NCBI RefSeq assembly: GCF_000585375.1
Contig: NZ_KK073874.1
Span: 4,092,001-4,156,000, forward strand
Origin: Cryptosporangium arvum DSM 44712
Lineage (GTDB): Bacteria > Actinomycetota > Actinomycetes > Mycobacteriales > Cryptosporangiaceae
Length of the DNA stretch: 64,000 nt
Reading direction: 5' to 3'
The notes beneath the pieces are model-generated. The model saw only the letters and a list, made by a program, of their open reading frames with translations, made no database searches and was not told the DNA's origin. Below, one piece after another: positions 57,260 to 64,000 of this stretch. Position 1 is the first letter of the stretch. The number at the start of each line of letters is the position of its first letter. A program made the position numbers and the translations under genes.

Positions 57260-57430
57260 CCCGCAGACGGCGGCACCGGCCAGCCCGGCCGCGCCCCCCG
57301 CCCAGGGCCGGCGCGCCGGGTCCTCGCCGGTCGACAGGAACACGAGGGCCGCCACCGCCAGGCCCAGCTGGACCGACTCTCCGGTGCTCACGACGATCGA
57401 GCCGGCCGCACCGATGGCGACGCGGCGCAC
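57260..57430 (-). pseudogene. Membrane-segment fragment joined to the serine hydrolase relic
   Basis: About 57 codons encode two hydrophobic stretches (IGAAGSIVVSTG and LGLAVAALVFLSTG with RRPWAGGAAGLAGAAVCG). The reading frame differs from the serine hydrolase frame that follows. It resembles the start of a membrane sensor but is too short to name. Confidence 0.35.
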
Positions 57431-57587
57431 GCGCTAGGGGGTGACCACCCGTTCAGTGTGGCGATCGGCGCCCGCGCCGACCAGGTACCGGGGGTGCCGG
57501 TGAGGGTCGGCCCCCGGTACCGCCTCCGCGCTCCGATCGGCGCCGCGGCACGTTCCGCGTGCGCGTCCCGCGGCCGATCGTGCAGGG

Positions 57588-57948
57588 TTGGCGCCCACCG
57601 ACGTCGGTTCCTTCCGCACCGGTCACGCCGTGCTCGTCGTCGCACTGCTGGCGGCGGGCCAGACCGCGGGCGAGCTGCTCCTCTTCGCCGCCGCGCGTCG
57701 CGGTACCGGGCGGTTCGTCCGGAGGGGCCGATCCGCGCGCTGGGCCGAGCCGGTACGACGACGGCTCGCGCACCGCCGCACCGGCCTGCCGACCGTGTTC
57801 CTCGCGGCGACGCTCGGGCCCCCCGCTAGCCCTGGTGAGCGTCGCCGCCGGGGCGGCGGGCCTCCGGCACTGGGAGTTCGCGACCACCTGCTTCGCGGGG
57901 CGCCTGATCCGGTTCGCCGTGCTCGTTCTGCCGGTCGCGCTGCTCTGA
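57588..57948 (+). pseudogene. Frameshifted VTT/DedA-like membrane protein remnant
   Basis: Frame one gives VALLAAGQTAGELLLFAAARRGTG and HRRTGLPTVFLAATLGPP; frame two continues LALVSVAAGAAGLRHWEFATTCFAGRLIRFAVLVL. Together they match the VTT (DedA/SNARE-associated) membrane domain. The switch falls in a run of six C at about 57820, consistent with a one-base insertion there. The N-terminus is missing as well. Its 3' part is antisense to the tail of the DUF1622 gene. Confidence 0.6.
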
Positions 57949-58281
57949 CCCCGGCTGCCAGGGCCAGGATCCGGTGATCTCCAGTTCCAGCGAGAAGCTG
58001 AGGAACGTCCGGATGACGACGATCCCCGCGAGCACACCGACGCTCTCCAGCGTCGGGGTGATCGCGACGGTCCGGATGATGTCGGCGGCCACGAGCAGCT
58101 CCAGGCCGAGCAGGATCGAACGCCCCAGCTGCTGCCGGAACGAGCGGTAGGTGTCCGGCTCCGCCCGCCGGAGACCCCGGAGCGCCACGACGAGAGCCCC
58201 GAGGGCGCCGACGACCATCACGGCGGCGCCGGCGACCTCGATGCCTCTCCCGACTGCTTCGATCGCCTCGTTGAACGTCAA
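57826..58281 (-). CDS. DUF1622 membrane protein with run-on tail
   Basis: The 151-residue product has three membrane segments in the first 105 residues with the DUF1622 pattern YRSFRQQLGRSILLGLELLVAADIIRTVAITPTLESVGVLAGIVVIRTFLSFSLELEITGSWPW. The family normally ends soon after this point. Here the frame runs on for about 45 hydrophilic residues that are only the antisense of the VTT relic, so the native stop seems to have been lost by rearrangement. Function unknown. Confidence 0.8.
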   Translation of the reverse strand: MTFNEAIEAVGRGIEVAGAAVMVVGALGALVVALRGLRRAEPDTYRSFRQQLGRSILLGLELLVAADIIRTVAITPTLESVGVLAGIVVIRTFLSFSLELEITGSWPWQPGSEQRDRQNEHGEPDQAPREAGGRELPVPEARRPGGDAHQG

Positions 58282-58303
58282 GGCGTCGCTCGCGGAGGCC
58301 GAC

Positions 58304-58885
58304 TTACCAGACGGACTTCGCGTACGGGTACGACCACAGCGTGACCTGCATCGTCACCGACTTGAACCAGGCGTTGAACATCGCCTCGACCTCCTCCTCA
58401 CGGTGTCCGGCGGCGGTGAGGAACGGCCGGATCGTGGCGGTGATCGGGTAGATGAACCCGATCATGTAGCGGAGGGGGATGTAGGGGACGGAGTCGACGT
58501 GGTCGGTCTCGTTCTTCTTCTCGGCGGTGTGCCGGATCGCGATCTCCTGGTGGTACGCCAGCCACTGCTCGTCGTACGGGCGGTTGCAGGTGTCGAGGAT
58601 CCAGTGCGCGAAGCGGGCCCGGACACGCGCCAGGTAGTCGGGGAGCGGGGTCCCGGACGGGGTCGAGAAGTACGCGACCAGGTGGGGGTTCGCGCCCACG
58701 AAGCCGTACCAGACGTCGAGGATCTGGTCGATCTGCGGGGCGAGCACGTCACCGGCGGTCTTGAGCGCGGCCTCGTCGGCCGAGCTGAACAGGACGGTGG
58801 CTTTCAGCTTCTCGAGGTCGTCGAGGGTGACGGGAGAAGGCCGGAGCGACGGGTCGTCGTAGTCGTAGCCCGGAGTGGTCATCAT
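58304..58885 (-). CDS. Protoglobin (single-domain globin-coupled-sensor type globin)
   Basis: I start at ATG 58885, which follows GGAAGGAACTGAG, giving 193 residues; two further ATGs at 58939-58942 lack a ribosome site. The sequence matches protoglobins: LDDLEKLKATVLFSSADEAALKTAGDVLAPQIDQILDVWYGFVGANPHLVAYFS, then HWILDTCNRPYDEQWLAYHQEIAIRHT with the proximal His of the F helix, and YIPLRYMIGFIYPITATI. Protoglobins bind O2, NO and CO. The promoter region has the palindrome found before the P450 gene. Confidence 0.9.
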   Translation of the reverse strand: MMTTPGYDYDDPSLRPSPVTLDDLEKLKATVLFSSADEAALKTAGDVLAPQIDQILDVWYGFVGANPHLVAYFSTPSGTPLPDYLARVRARFAHWILDTCNRPYDEQWLAYHQEIAIRHTAEKKNETDHVDSVPYIPLRYMIGFIYPITATIRPFLTAAGHREEEVEAMFNAWFKSVTMQVTLWSYPYAKSVW

Positions 58886-58955
58886 CTCAGTTCCTTCCAT
58901 GGGGAGCCAGCGACGCACGCATGCGCGGTCGGGGCCCATCATGGCACACAGTCGA

Positions 58956-58966
58956 TAGGAGTCCTA
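58956..58966 (-). promoter_or_regulatory. Operator palindrome TAGGAGTCCTA upstream of the protoglobin gene
   Basis: The 11-bp palindrome lies 71 bp upstream of the protoglobin start and within a longer imperfect repeat (GATAGGAGTCCTACCTATC on the plus strand). It is identical to the site at 52819-52829. The regulator is not encoded next to either site. Confidence 0.6.
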
Positions 58967-59026
58967 CCTATCGACGCACTGATCGAACCGTCGATCACGT
59001 CGCGACTCCCCGTCCTGCGCGGGTGG

Positions 59027-60367
59027 TCATCCGGGGCACACCGTCCCCGGGGCCGGGAGCGCACCGGTGACGAAGAACCGGTTCACCGCCCCGGTGACGC
59101 AGGGACCGGTGCCGTACGCGCCGTGCCCGGTGCCGTCGCGGGTCAGCAGCCGGCCCGTCCCCAGGTTCCCGGCCGTACGCACCGCCCAGTCGTAGGGCGT
59201 CGCGGTGTCGTGCGTGGTGCCGACCAGCAGGATCGGCGTGGGGGAGGTGATGCGGTGCGGGTGGTAGGTGGCCGGGGTGGGCCACACGTTGCAGACGGTG
59301 GTCGCGGTCATCAGCCGCCCGAACAGCGGGTAGCGGGCGGCGGCGCGCCGGCTGTCCGCGATCACCTGGGCCGCGGTGCGGTGGTCGGGGAGGTCCAGGC
59401 AGTTGACGTCGGTGTTGAGGACGTCGCCGGCCTCGTCGTCGGCCGGCGGGTGGTACGTGCCCGCTCGCACCCGGGTGAGGTGCTCGTCGATCGCGGGCCA
59501 GTCGGCGGGGGAGGTCAGGTAACCGACGATCTCGCCACCGACGGCGGGTTCGGCGGTGATGCGCGGGATCAGCCAGGACCGGACCCGGGCCGGCGTCATG
59601 CCCTTCAGCGGGCAGCCGGGGCGGGACGCGCAGGTGTCCAGGTAGTCGGTGAACGCCTCCTCCTTCGCCCGGGTGGCTCCGTCGACGAACGGGCCGTTGG
59701 TGCTCGTCGTGTCGACCACCGCGTCCAGCGTCAGGCGCCCGACGCGCTGCGGGAAGAGGTCGGCGTAGAACTGGCCGATGCGGGTGCCGTAGGAGCCGCC
59801 GTAGTAGTTGAGCCGGGGCTCGTCCAGCACCTGGCGCAGGCGGTCGAGGTCGCGTGCGGTGCTGACCGTGTCGACGTGGTCGAAGAGCGGGCCGACGGCC
59901 GCGCGGCAGCGCCGGGCCCAGGCCGCGGTCTCCCGCTCGAACCGCTCCCGCTCGACGACGGTCGCCGGGACACCGGAGTCGGGGCGAGGACCGGGGCAGC
60001 TGATCGGCGCGGACCCGCCGACCCCGCGCGGGTCCCAGGCGACGACGTCGTAGGACGCGCGGAGGGCGGCGAACCGCGCTCCGGCCGCGGCGAGGAACTG
60101 GGTTCCCGGGATGCCGGGGCCGCCGGGGTTGACCACCACCGCACCGAGGCGCGTGCCGGTCGCCCGCAGGCGGGAGACCTTGAGGGTGATCGTGTCGCCG
60201 GCCGGCTCCGACCAGTCGACCGGAACCGTCACCCGGGTGCACTCCAGGGGCACGTCGCCGGCGGGGCACGGCTGCCAGCCCGGCGGTGCGGCCTGAGCGG
60301 TCCCGCCGAGCGCGGTCAGTGCGGTGGCGACGGCGGCCACGATGAGCGTCTTCGCGGAGCGGATCAT
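59027..60367 (-). CDS. Secreted TAP-type alpha/beta-hydrolase (tripeptidyl aminopeptidase-like), second copy
   Basis: ATG 60367 gives 446 residues with an N-terminal signal (MIRSAKTLIVAAVATALTAL, then GGTAQA as cleavage site). Hydrolase landmarks are AVVVNPGGPGIPG, DVVAWDPRGVGGSAP, the serine elbow YYGGSYGTRIG, Asp in VGTTHDTATPY and His in RDGTGHGAYG; TAP-like C-terminal domain. It is a paralogue of the protein at 36346-37908. ATG 60379 is an alternative start. Confidence 0.9.
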   Translation of the reverse strand: MIRSAKTLIVAAVATALTALGGTAQAAPPGWQPCPAGDVPLECTRVTVPVDWSEPAGDTITLKVSRLRATGTRLGAVVVNPGGPGIPGTQFLAAAGARFAALRASYDVVAWDPRGVGGSAPISCPGPRPDSGVPATVVERERFERETAAWARRCRAAVGPLFDHVDTVSTARDLDRLRQVLDEPRLNYYGGSYGTRIGQFYADLFPQRVGRLTLDAVVDTTSTNGPFVDGATRAKEEAFTDYLDTCASRPGCPLKGMTPARVRSWLIPRITAEPAVGGEIVGYLTSPADWPAIDEHLTRVRAGTYHPPADDEAGDVLNTDVNCLDLPDHRTAAQVIADSRRAAARYPLFGRLMTATTVCNVWPTPATYHPHRITSPTPILLVGTTHDTATPYDWAVRTAGNLGTGRLLTRDGTGHGAYGTGPCVTGAVNRFFVTGALPAPGTVCPG

Positions 60368-60438
60368 GACCCCAAGCATCGAAAACCGCGCGCGGCGGCG
60401 GAACCCGGTCAGCGGGCCCTCCGGGGGTGAGGCCAGCC

Positions 60439-60927
60439 CTACCGCCGGGTGCGCGTCGAGACCGGGCCGCGCGCGCCGGTGATCGTGATCGGACCCGGCG
60501 CGGTGACGTCGAGCGGCCCGGTCACGCCGGTGACGTCGACGCGCCCGGCGGTGGCCGCCACCAGCCGCGTCCCCGGCGGAACGTCGATCTCGTAGCTGAC
60601 GGCGCAGTTGACCCGGACGGTGATCACGCCGTCGCCGAGGCAGTCGCCGGTGAGCGTGAGCGTGTCGCCGCTCCGGCGCGCGGCGAGCCGGGGACGGGAG
60701 AGCGACCAGGAGGCCCGCCGGTGCACGGTGACGCGCGTGCCCCCGCCCCGCACGGCGAGCGTGCCGCTGCCGCCGGTGTTCTCGACGACCAGCCGGCGGA
60801 CCCCGGCGTAGGTGACGGTGGACTCGACGCTCCGGCGGGACGTCGACGACACCGCCACCAGCGTGCCGACGAGCAGGACGGCCACCGTGAAGACCGAGCC
60901 GCCGACCCGCCATCGGGCCCGGCTCAC
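60439..60927 (-). CDS. Small membrane-anchored beta-rich protein (DUF4097-like) of a two-component operon
   Basis: GTG 60927 overlaps the stop of the response regulator gene (GTGA), giving 162 residues. One N-terminal membrane helix (VFTVAVLLVGTLVAV) is followed by short repeated beta strands (RRLVVENTGGSGTLAVRGG; VDVTGVTGPLDVTAPGPITITGARGPV) as in DUF4097-type beta-helix proteins. It is translated with the kinase and regulator and may be a sensor accessory or an output. Function unknown. Confidence 0.75.
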   Translation of the reverse strand: MSRARWRVGGSVFTVAVLLVGTLVAVSSTSRRSVESTVTYAGVRRLVVENTGGSGTLAVRGGGTRVTVHRRASWSLSRPRLAARRSGDTLTLTGDCLGDGVITVRVNCAVSYEIDVPPGTRLVAATAGRVDVTGVTGPLDVTAPGPITITGARGPVSTRTRR

Positions 60928-61577
60928 GGGCGGTCGCCCCGCTCGAGGTAGCGCAGCACGGCCAGCACGCGCCGGTGATCGGTGTCGGCCGGCACCAGCC
61001 CGAGCTTGGCGAAGATGTTGTTGACGTGCTTCTCGACGGCGTGGCCACCGATCCCCAGCGTCGCCGCGATCGCCGAGTTGGACCGGCCCTCGGCCATCGT
61101 CGCCAGCACGTCGGTCTCGCGCGGGGTCAGCTGCCGCACCGGGCTCGTCCGCCGCCGCACGAGCAGCTGGGCCACCACCTCCGGGTCCAGGGCGGTACCC
61201 CCGGCCGCGACCCGGCGGAGGGCCTCGATGAACTCGTCGACGTCGGCGACCCGGTCCTTGAGCAGGTAGCCGAGCCCGCCGGTGTGACCGGCCAGCAGGT
61301 CGGCGGCGTAGCGCTCCTCGACGTACTGCGACAGCAGCAGCACGGCGACGTCCGGCCACCGCGCCTTGAGCGCGAGCGCGGCACGAACCCCTTCGTCGGT
61401 GTGCGTCGGCGGCATGCGGACGTCGACGAGCGCGAGGTCGGGGCGGTGCCGCTCGACCGCGCGCAGCAGCCCCTCGTCGTCGCCGACCTCGGCCACCACC
61501 TCGATGCCGGCCCCGGCCAGCAGCGTGACCAGCCCGGCCCGCAGGAGCACCGAATCCTCGGCGATCACGATCCGCAC
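60924..61577 (-). CDS. NarL/LuxR-type response regulator
   Basis: The 217-residue protein has a receiver domain (IVIAEDSVLLRAGL, phosphorylatable Asp in LALVDVRMPPTHTDEG, Lys in GYLLKDRV) and a LuxR helix-turn-helix (LTPRETDVLATMAEGRSNSAIAATLGIGGHAVEKHVNNIFAKLGL). ATG 61577 lies inside the 3' end of the kinase gene (13-bp overlap), so the pair is coupled. Confidence 0.95.
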   Translation of the reverse strand: MRIVIAEDSVLLRAGLVTLLAGAGIEVVAEVGDDEGLLRAVERHRPDLALVDVRMPPTHTDEGVRAALALKARWPDVAVLLLSQYVEERYAADLLAGHTGGLGYLLKDRVADVDEFIEALRRVAAGGTALDPEVVAQLLVRRRTSPVRQLTPRETDVLATMAEGRSNSAIAATLGIGGHAVEKHVNNIFAKLGLVPADTDHRRVLAVLRYLERGDRP

Positions 61578-62623
61578 GGCAACTCCGCCTCCACCCGCGT
61601 CGGTCCGCCGGGCGGACTCTCGATCCGGAACTCGCCGTCCACCGCGGCGACCCGCTGGGCCAGCCCCTCCAACCCGCCCCCGGCGCGGCCGGCGGCACCG
61701 CCGACCCCGTCGTCGACGACGGTCAGCCGCAACCGGTCGCCCCGGCGGACCACCACCACCTCGACCCGCGACGCGTGCGCGTGCCGGGTCACGTTCGTCA
61801 GCGTCTCCGACACGACGAAGTAGGCGATCGCCTCGATCGCCGGTGGACAGCGACCGGCGACGTCGACGTGCAGCTCGACCGGCTGCGGCAGCCCGGCGAC
61901 CAGGCCCGAGAGCGCGGCGTCCAGCCCCCGGTCGTCGAGCACGGCCGGGTGCAGCCCCCGGACGAAGTCGCGCAGCTCCGCGAGCACCGCCTTGGCCTGC
62001 CGGTGCGCCGACTCGACCGCGTCGCGCCCCGGCCCGTCGGCCAGTGCGGTGCGGGCCAGGCCCAGCGTCAGGGCCAGGGCGACGAGGCGCTGCTGGGTGC
62101 CGTCGTGCAGATCACGCTCGATCCGGCGGCGCTCGGCGTCGGCCGCCTCGATCGTCCGGGCCCGGGAGCGGGCCAGCTCGGCCAGGCGGGCGTCGAGCGC
62201 CTCGGCCGCGGTGGGCCCGAGCAGCCGCCGGGCCAGCGCGGCGTCGAGCCGGGCGAGCAGCGGGGCGGCACCGGCCGCGACGACCACCGGCACCACCCCG
62301 ACCGGCCGGGAGGTCACCAGCAGCGCCAGCCCGTACGAGGCGGTGCCGGCCACCACCGCGAACCCGGCCGCGCTCACCGGCACGGCCAGCAGGTGGTAGC
62401 CGGTCTGCCGGCGCACCGCGGTGACCTCGGCGATCCCGACGTCGAGCAGCGCGGCGAACCGCCGGCGCTGGGCCGCGGTACGCCCGGCCACGACCGCGCG
62501 CAGCGGCCGCCCCGAGATCCCCGCGACGACGAGCACGGGCAGGATCAGGACGGCGCCGCCCAGCGCGACCGGCAGGCTGGTCAGCACGTGCACGACGGAC
62601 GGCCAGAGGCTCCGCGGTCGCAT
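61565..62623 (-). CDS. Sensor histidine kinase (HisKA_3 type)
   Basis: I start at ATG 62623, giving 352 residues. Two membrane hairpins (residues 10-35 and 75-115) precede the dimerisation and phosphoacceptor helix ERRRIERDLHDGTQQRLVALAL with the His in DLHDG, then an ATP-binding domain with VSETLTNVTRHAHAS (N box), VVDDGVGGA and GGLEGLAQRVAAVDG. No extracytoplasmic sensor domain is present, so the signal is probably sensed at the membrane, perhaps through the small protein at the operon's end. Confidence 0.93.
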   Translation of the reverse strand: MRPRSLWPSVVHVLTSLPVALGGAVLILPVLVVAGISGRPLRAVVAGRTAAQRRRFAALLDVGIAEVTAVRRQTGYHLLAVPVSAAGFAVVAGTASYGLALLVTSRPVGVVPVVVAAGAAPLLARLDAALARRLLGPTAAEALDARLAELARSRARTIEAADAERRRIERDLHDGTQQRLVALALTLGLARTALADGPGRDAVESAHRQAKAVLAELRDFVRGLHPAVLDDRGLDAALSGLVAGLPQPVELHVDVAGRCPPAIEAIAYFVVSETLTNVTRHAHASRVEVVVVRRGDRLRLTVVDDGVGGAAGRAGGGLEGLAQRVAAVDGEFRIESPPGGPTRVEAELPCGS

Positions 62624-62696
62624 CAGCTCACCCCACCTCCCGACGGGCAGCACAATAGTCGCCCGGTGTCCACTGAGTACGGCGAGGGAGCACGCG

Positions 62697-63611
62697 ATGA
62701 GGGATATCCGTCCACCGCGGTTACGCCCCGGCGACCGGGTGGCGGTCGTCGCCCCGAGCGGCCCGGTGCCGGCCGACCGCCTCGACCGCGGCTGCGACCG
62801 CCTGCGGAAGGCCGGGTTCGAGGTGACGCTCGGCGCGCACGTTCTCGCCCGGCACGGCTACCTCGCGGGCACCGACGCCCAGCGCGCGGCCGACCTCACC
62901 TCCGCCTGGTGCGACGACGACGTCCGGGCGGTGCTGTGCGCGCGCGGTGGATACGGCGCCCTGCGGCTACTCGACCACCTCGACCCGGCGCGCTTCGCCG
63001 CCGCGCGGCCGAAACCGCTGCTCGGCTCCAGCGACGTCACCGTGCTGCACCGGTGGCTCGCTCGGCACGCCCCGGTGACGACGCTCTACGGCCCGATGGT
63101 GGCCGGCCGGGCGCTGGGCTCCGACGCGCTCGGCCCGCGCTGGGCCGAGCAGCTGATCAGCGTGCTGACCGCGCCGGACCGGTCCCGGCTCCTGCACAGC
63201 CCGCACGCGCGTGAGCTGGTCGCCGGACTCGCGACCGGCCCGGTCGTCGGCGGCAACCTCAACCTGCTGGCGGCGCTGCTCGGTACCACCGAGGTCGGCT
63301 CGGCGGACGGCTGTGTCGTGCTGCTGGAGGACGTCAACAAGGAGTCGCACCGGTTGGACCGGCTCTTCACCCAGTTGCTGCGGGCACGCTGGTTCGACGG
63401 TGCGGTCGGCGTCGTCGTCGGCAGCTGGCAGAACTGCGGCGAGGATGCGGACGCCATCCTGCTGGAGCGGCTCGGCCCGCTGGGGATCCCGGTGCTGACC
63501 GGCTTCGACGTGGGGCACGGCCCGCGTCAGCTCACGGTGCCGCTCGGCGTCCCGGCCGTGCTGGACACCGCGAGCCGCTCACTGCACTATCCGCGGCCGG
63601 CGCTGCGCTGA
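62697..63611 (+). CDS. LD-carboxypeptidase (peptidase S66, LdcA/MccF-like)
   Basis: ATG 62697 behind GAGGGAG gives 304 residues. The family pattern is clear: RLRPGDRVAVVAPSGPVPADRLDRG, CARGGYGALRLLDHLD, the nucleophile Ser in LLGSSDVTVLHRW, Glu in VVLLEDVNKESHRLDR and His in GFDVGHGPRQLTVPLG. The residue before the catalytic Ser-Asp is Ser rather than the usual Tyr. The enzyme trims tetrapeptides in peptidoglycan recycling, or, as in MccF, gives immunity to peptide antibiotics. Confidence 0.92.
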   Translation: MRDIRPPRLRPGDRVAVVAPSGPVPADRLDRGCDRLRKAGFEVTLGAHVLARHGYLAGTDAQRAADLTSAWCDDDVRAVLCARGGYGALRLLDHLDPARFAAARPKPLLGSSDVTVLHRWLARHAPVTTLYGPMVAGRALGSDALGPRWAEQLISVLTAPDRSRLLHSPHARELVAGLATGPVVGGNLNLLAALLGTTEVGSADGCVVLLEDVNKESHRLDRLFTQLLRARWFDGAVGVVVGSWQNCGEDADAILLERLGPLGIPVLTGFDVGHGPRQLTVPLGVPAVLDTASRSLHYPRPALR

Positions 63612-64000
63612 GACCGGCCGGGAAGGAGGTCGGTCAGCCGGACTCCGGCCAGCGACGTCAGCACGGTCTCGGCTCCCGAGAAGTCGTGGTCGACCGTGAC
63701 CGGGCCGGGCACGGCGACGCAGCGCACCCCGGCGGCCCGGGCGGCCGCGATGCCGGTCGCGGTGTCCTCGATGGCCACCGCGGACCCGGCCGGGACGTCG
63801 AGGGCGGCGAGCGCGGCCAGGTACAGGTCCGGCGCGGGTTTCCCGGCCCGGACGTCGTCCCGGCAGACCACGAGGTCGAACGCGTCGCGCAACCCGACGC
63901 GGTCGAGGTGGCCGTGCACCCACTCCCGGGTGGCGCCCGAGACGACGGCGGCGGGCACCCCGGCCGCCGCGATCTCGGTGAGCAACGCGTGGACTCCCGG
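63587..64000 (-). CDS. HAD-superfamily hydrolase (beta-phosphoglucomutase-like), cut by the right edge
   Basis: The visible 138 residues hold motifs II to IV of the family: AAVVSGATREWVHGHLDRVGL, VCRDDVRAGKPAPDLYLAALAAL with the conserved Lys, and AIEDTATGIAAARAAG. Motif I (DxD) must lie beyond 64000; the frame is open to the edge and reads GVHALLTEIAAAG there. Its 3' end overlaps the convergent LD-carboxypeptidase gene by 25 bp. Confidence 0.88.
   Translation of the reverse strand, partial: PGVHALLTEIAAAGVPAAVVSGATREWVHGHLDRVGLRDAFDLVVCRDDVRAGKPAPDLYLAALAALDVPAGSAVAIEDTATGIAAARAAGVRCVAVPGPVTVDHDFSGAETVLTSLAGVRLTDLLPGRSQRSAGRG

Noticed and set aside
1-64000. tRNA, rRNA, CRISPR arrays, insertion sequences, phage or plasmid origin
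   Set aside because: Looked for conserved tRNA arms, regularly spaced repeats, transposase or integrase motifs and found none that hold up.

Overview
The window is very GC-rich with strong third-position GC bias, frequent GTG and ATGA/GTGA start-stop overlaps, SARP, ECF41, XRE and TetR regulators, Zur-controlled ribosomal paralogues and a terpene synthase-P450 pair. This points to a filamentous actinomycete (Actinomycetota). The genus cannot be fixed from the sequence alone. No rRNA, tRNA, phage, insertion sequence or CRISPR was seen; this looks like accessory chromosome of a soil actinomycete.

Left end (1-5.6 kb): a compact cluster that I consider the most unusual item. Two small genes encode peptides with a matching 24-residue leader ending in A-x-A, followed by cores with 8 and 6 cysteines that both end in Cys. 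Around them are two membrane-anchored TlpA/MauD-like thioredoxins (CxxC), a MauE/DoxX-like redox membrane protein, an ABC exporter without a peptidase domain, a type I signal peptidase and a SARP regulator. Together they read as a production line for secreted disulfide-rich peptides: export, leader removal, oxidative folding and dedicated activation. The cluster continues off the left edge.

5.6-21.4 kb is mixed: a 5'-truncated GH31 xylosidase relic, a VOC protein, an SRPBCC protein, a large LuxR-type ATPase regulator, a PPOX-type F420/FMN protein with a TetR regulator, a TylF-like methyltransferase of unlike codon use, a GH36 alpha-galactosidase, a membrane-anchored NB-ARC/TPR STAND protein, a homodimeric E1-type dehydrogenase with a divergent Lrp regulator, and a GlxA/AraC regulator.

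21.8-33.9 kb is one catabolic regulon: a three-gene sugar-type ABC importer, an N,N-dimethylformamidase-like amidase, an SDR, a glutamine-synthetase-like gamma-glutamyl ligase, an aldehyde dehydrogenase, a Leu/Val-type amino acid dehydrogenase, a convergent PuuD-type gamma-glutamyl hydrolase, and a FadR-type GntR regulator. The same 10-mer (TAATGGTCTA) inside a TGGTC-type inverted repeat occurs at both ends of the regulon. The gene set suggests uptake of an N-substituted amide or amine followed by hydrolysis and a gamma-glutamylation route.

33.9-52.8 kb: an ECF41 sigma factor with its epimerase partner and a close match to the ECF41 promoter; a flavodoxin-like reductase; a secreted TAP-type peptidase; NIPSNAP/TetR, SDR/monooxygenase and XRE genes; a zinc-starvation (Zur) block with a CobW-like protein, a 2Fe-2S protein, a truncated L28 and a zinc-free S14; a general-stress CsbD protein; a membrane glycosyltransferase 2; two gene remnants back to back; a flippase-like/GT4/PIG-L operon; and a MocR regulator, BBE-type oxidase and RibD-like reductase.

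52.8-64 kb: a P450-terpene synthase operon whose promoter shares an 11-bp palindrome with the promoter of a protoglobin gene 6 kb away; a degenerate patch with serine hydrolase and VTT/DedA remnants; a second TAP-type peptidase; a three-gene signalling operon (histidine kinase, response regulator, small membrane protein); an LD-carboxypeptidase; and a HAD phosphatase cut by the right edge. Several genes show a TANNNT-N6-ATG arrangement typical of leaderless actinobacterial transcripts.
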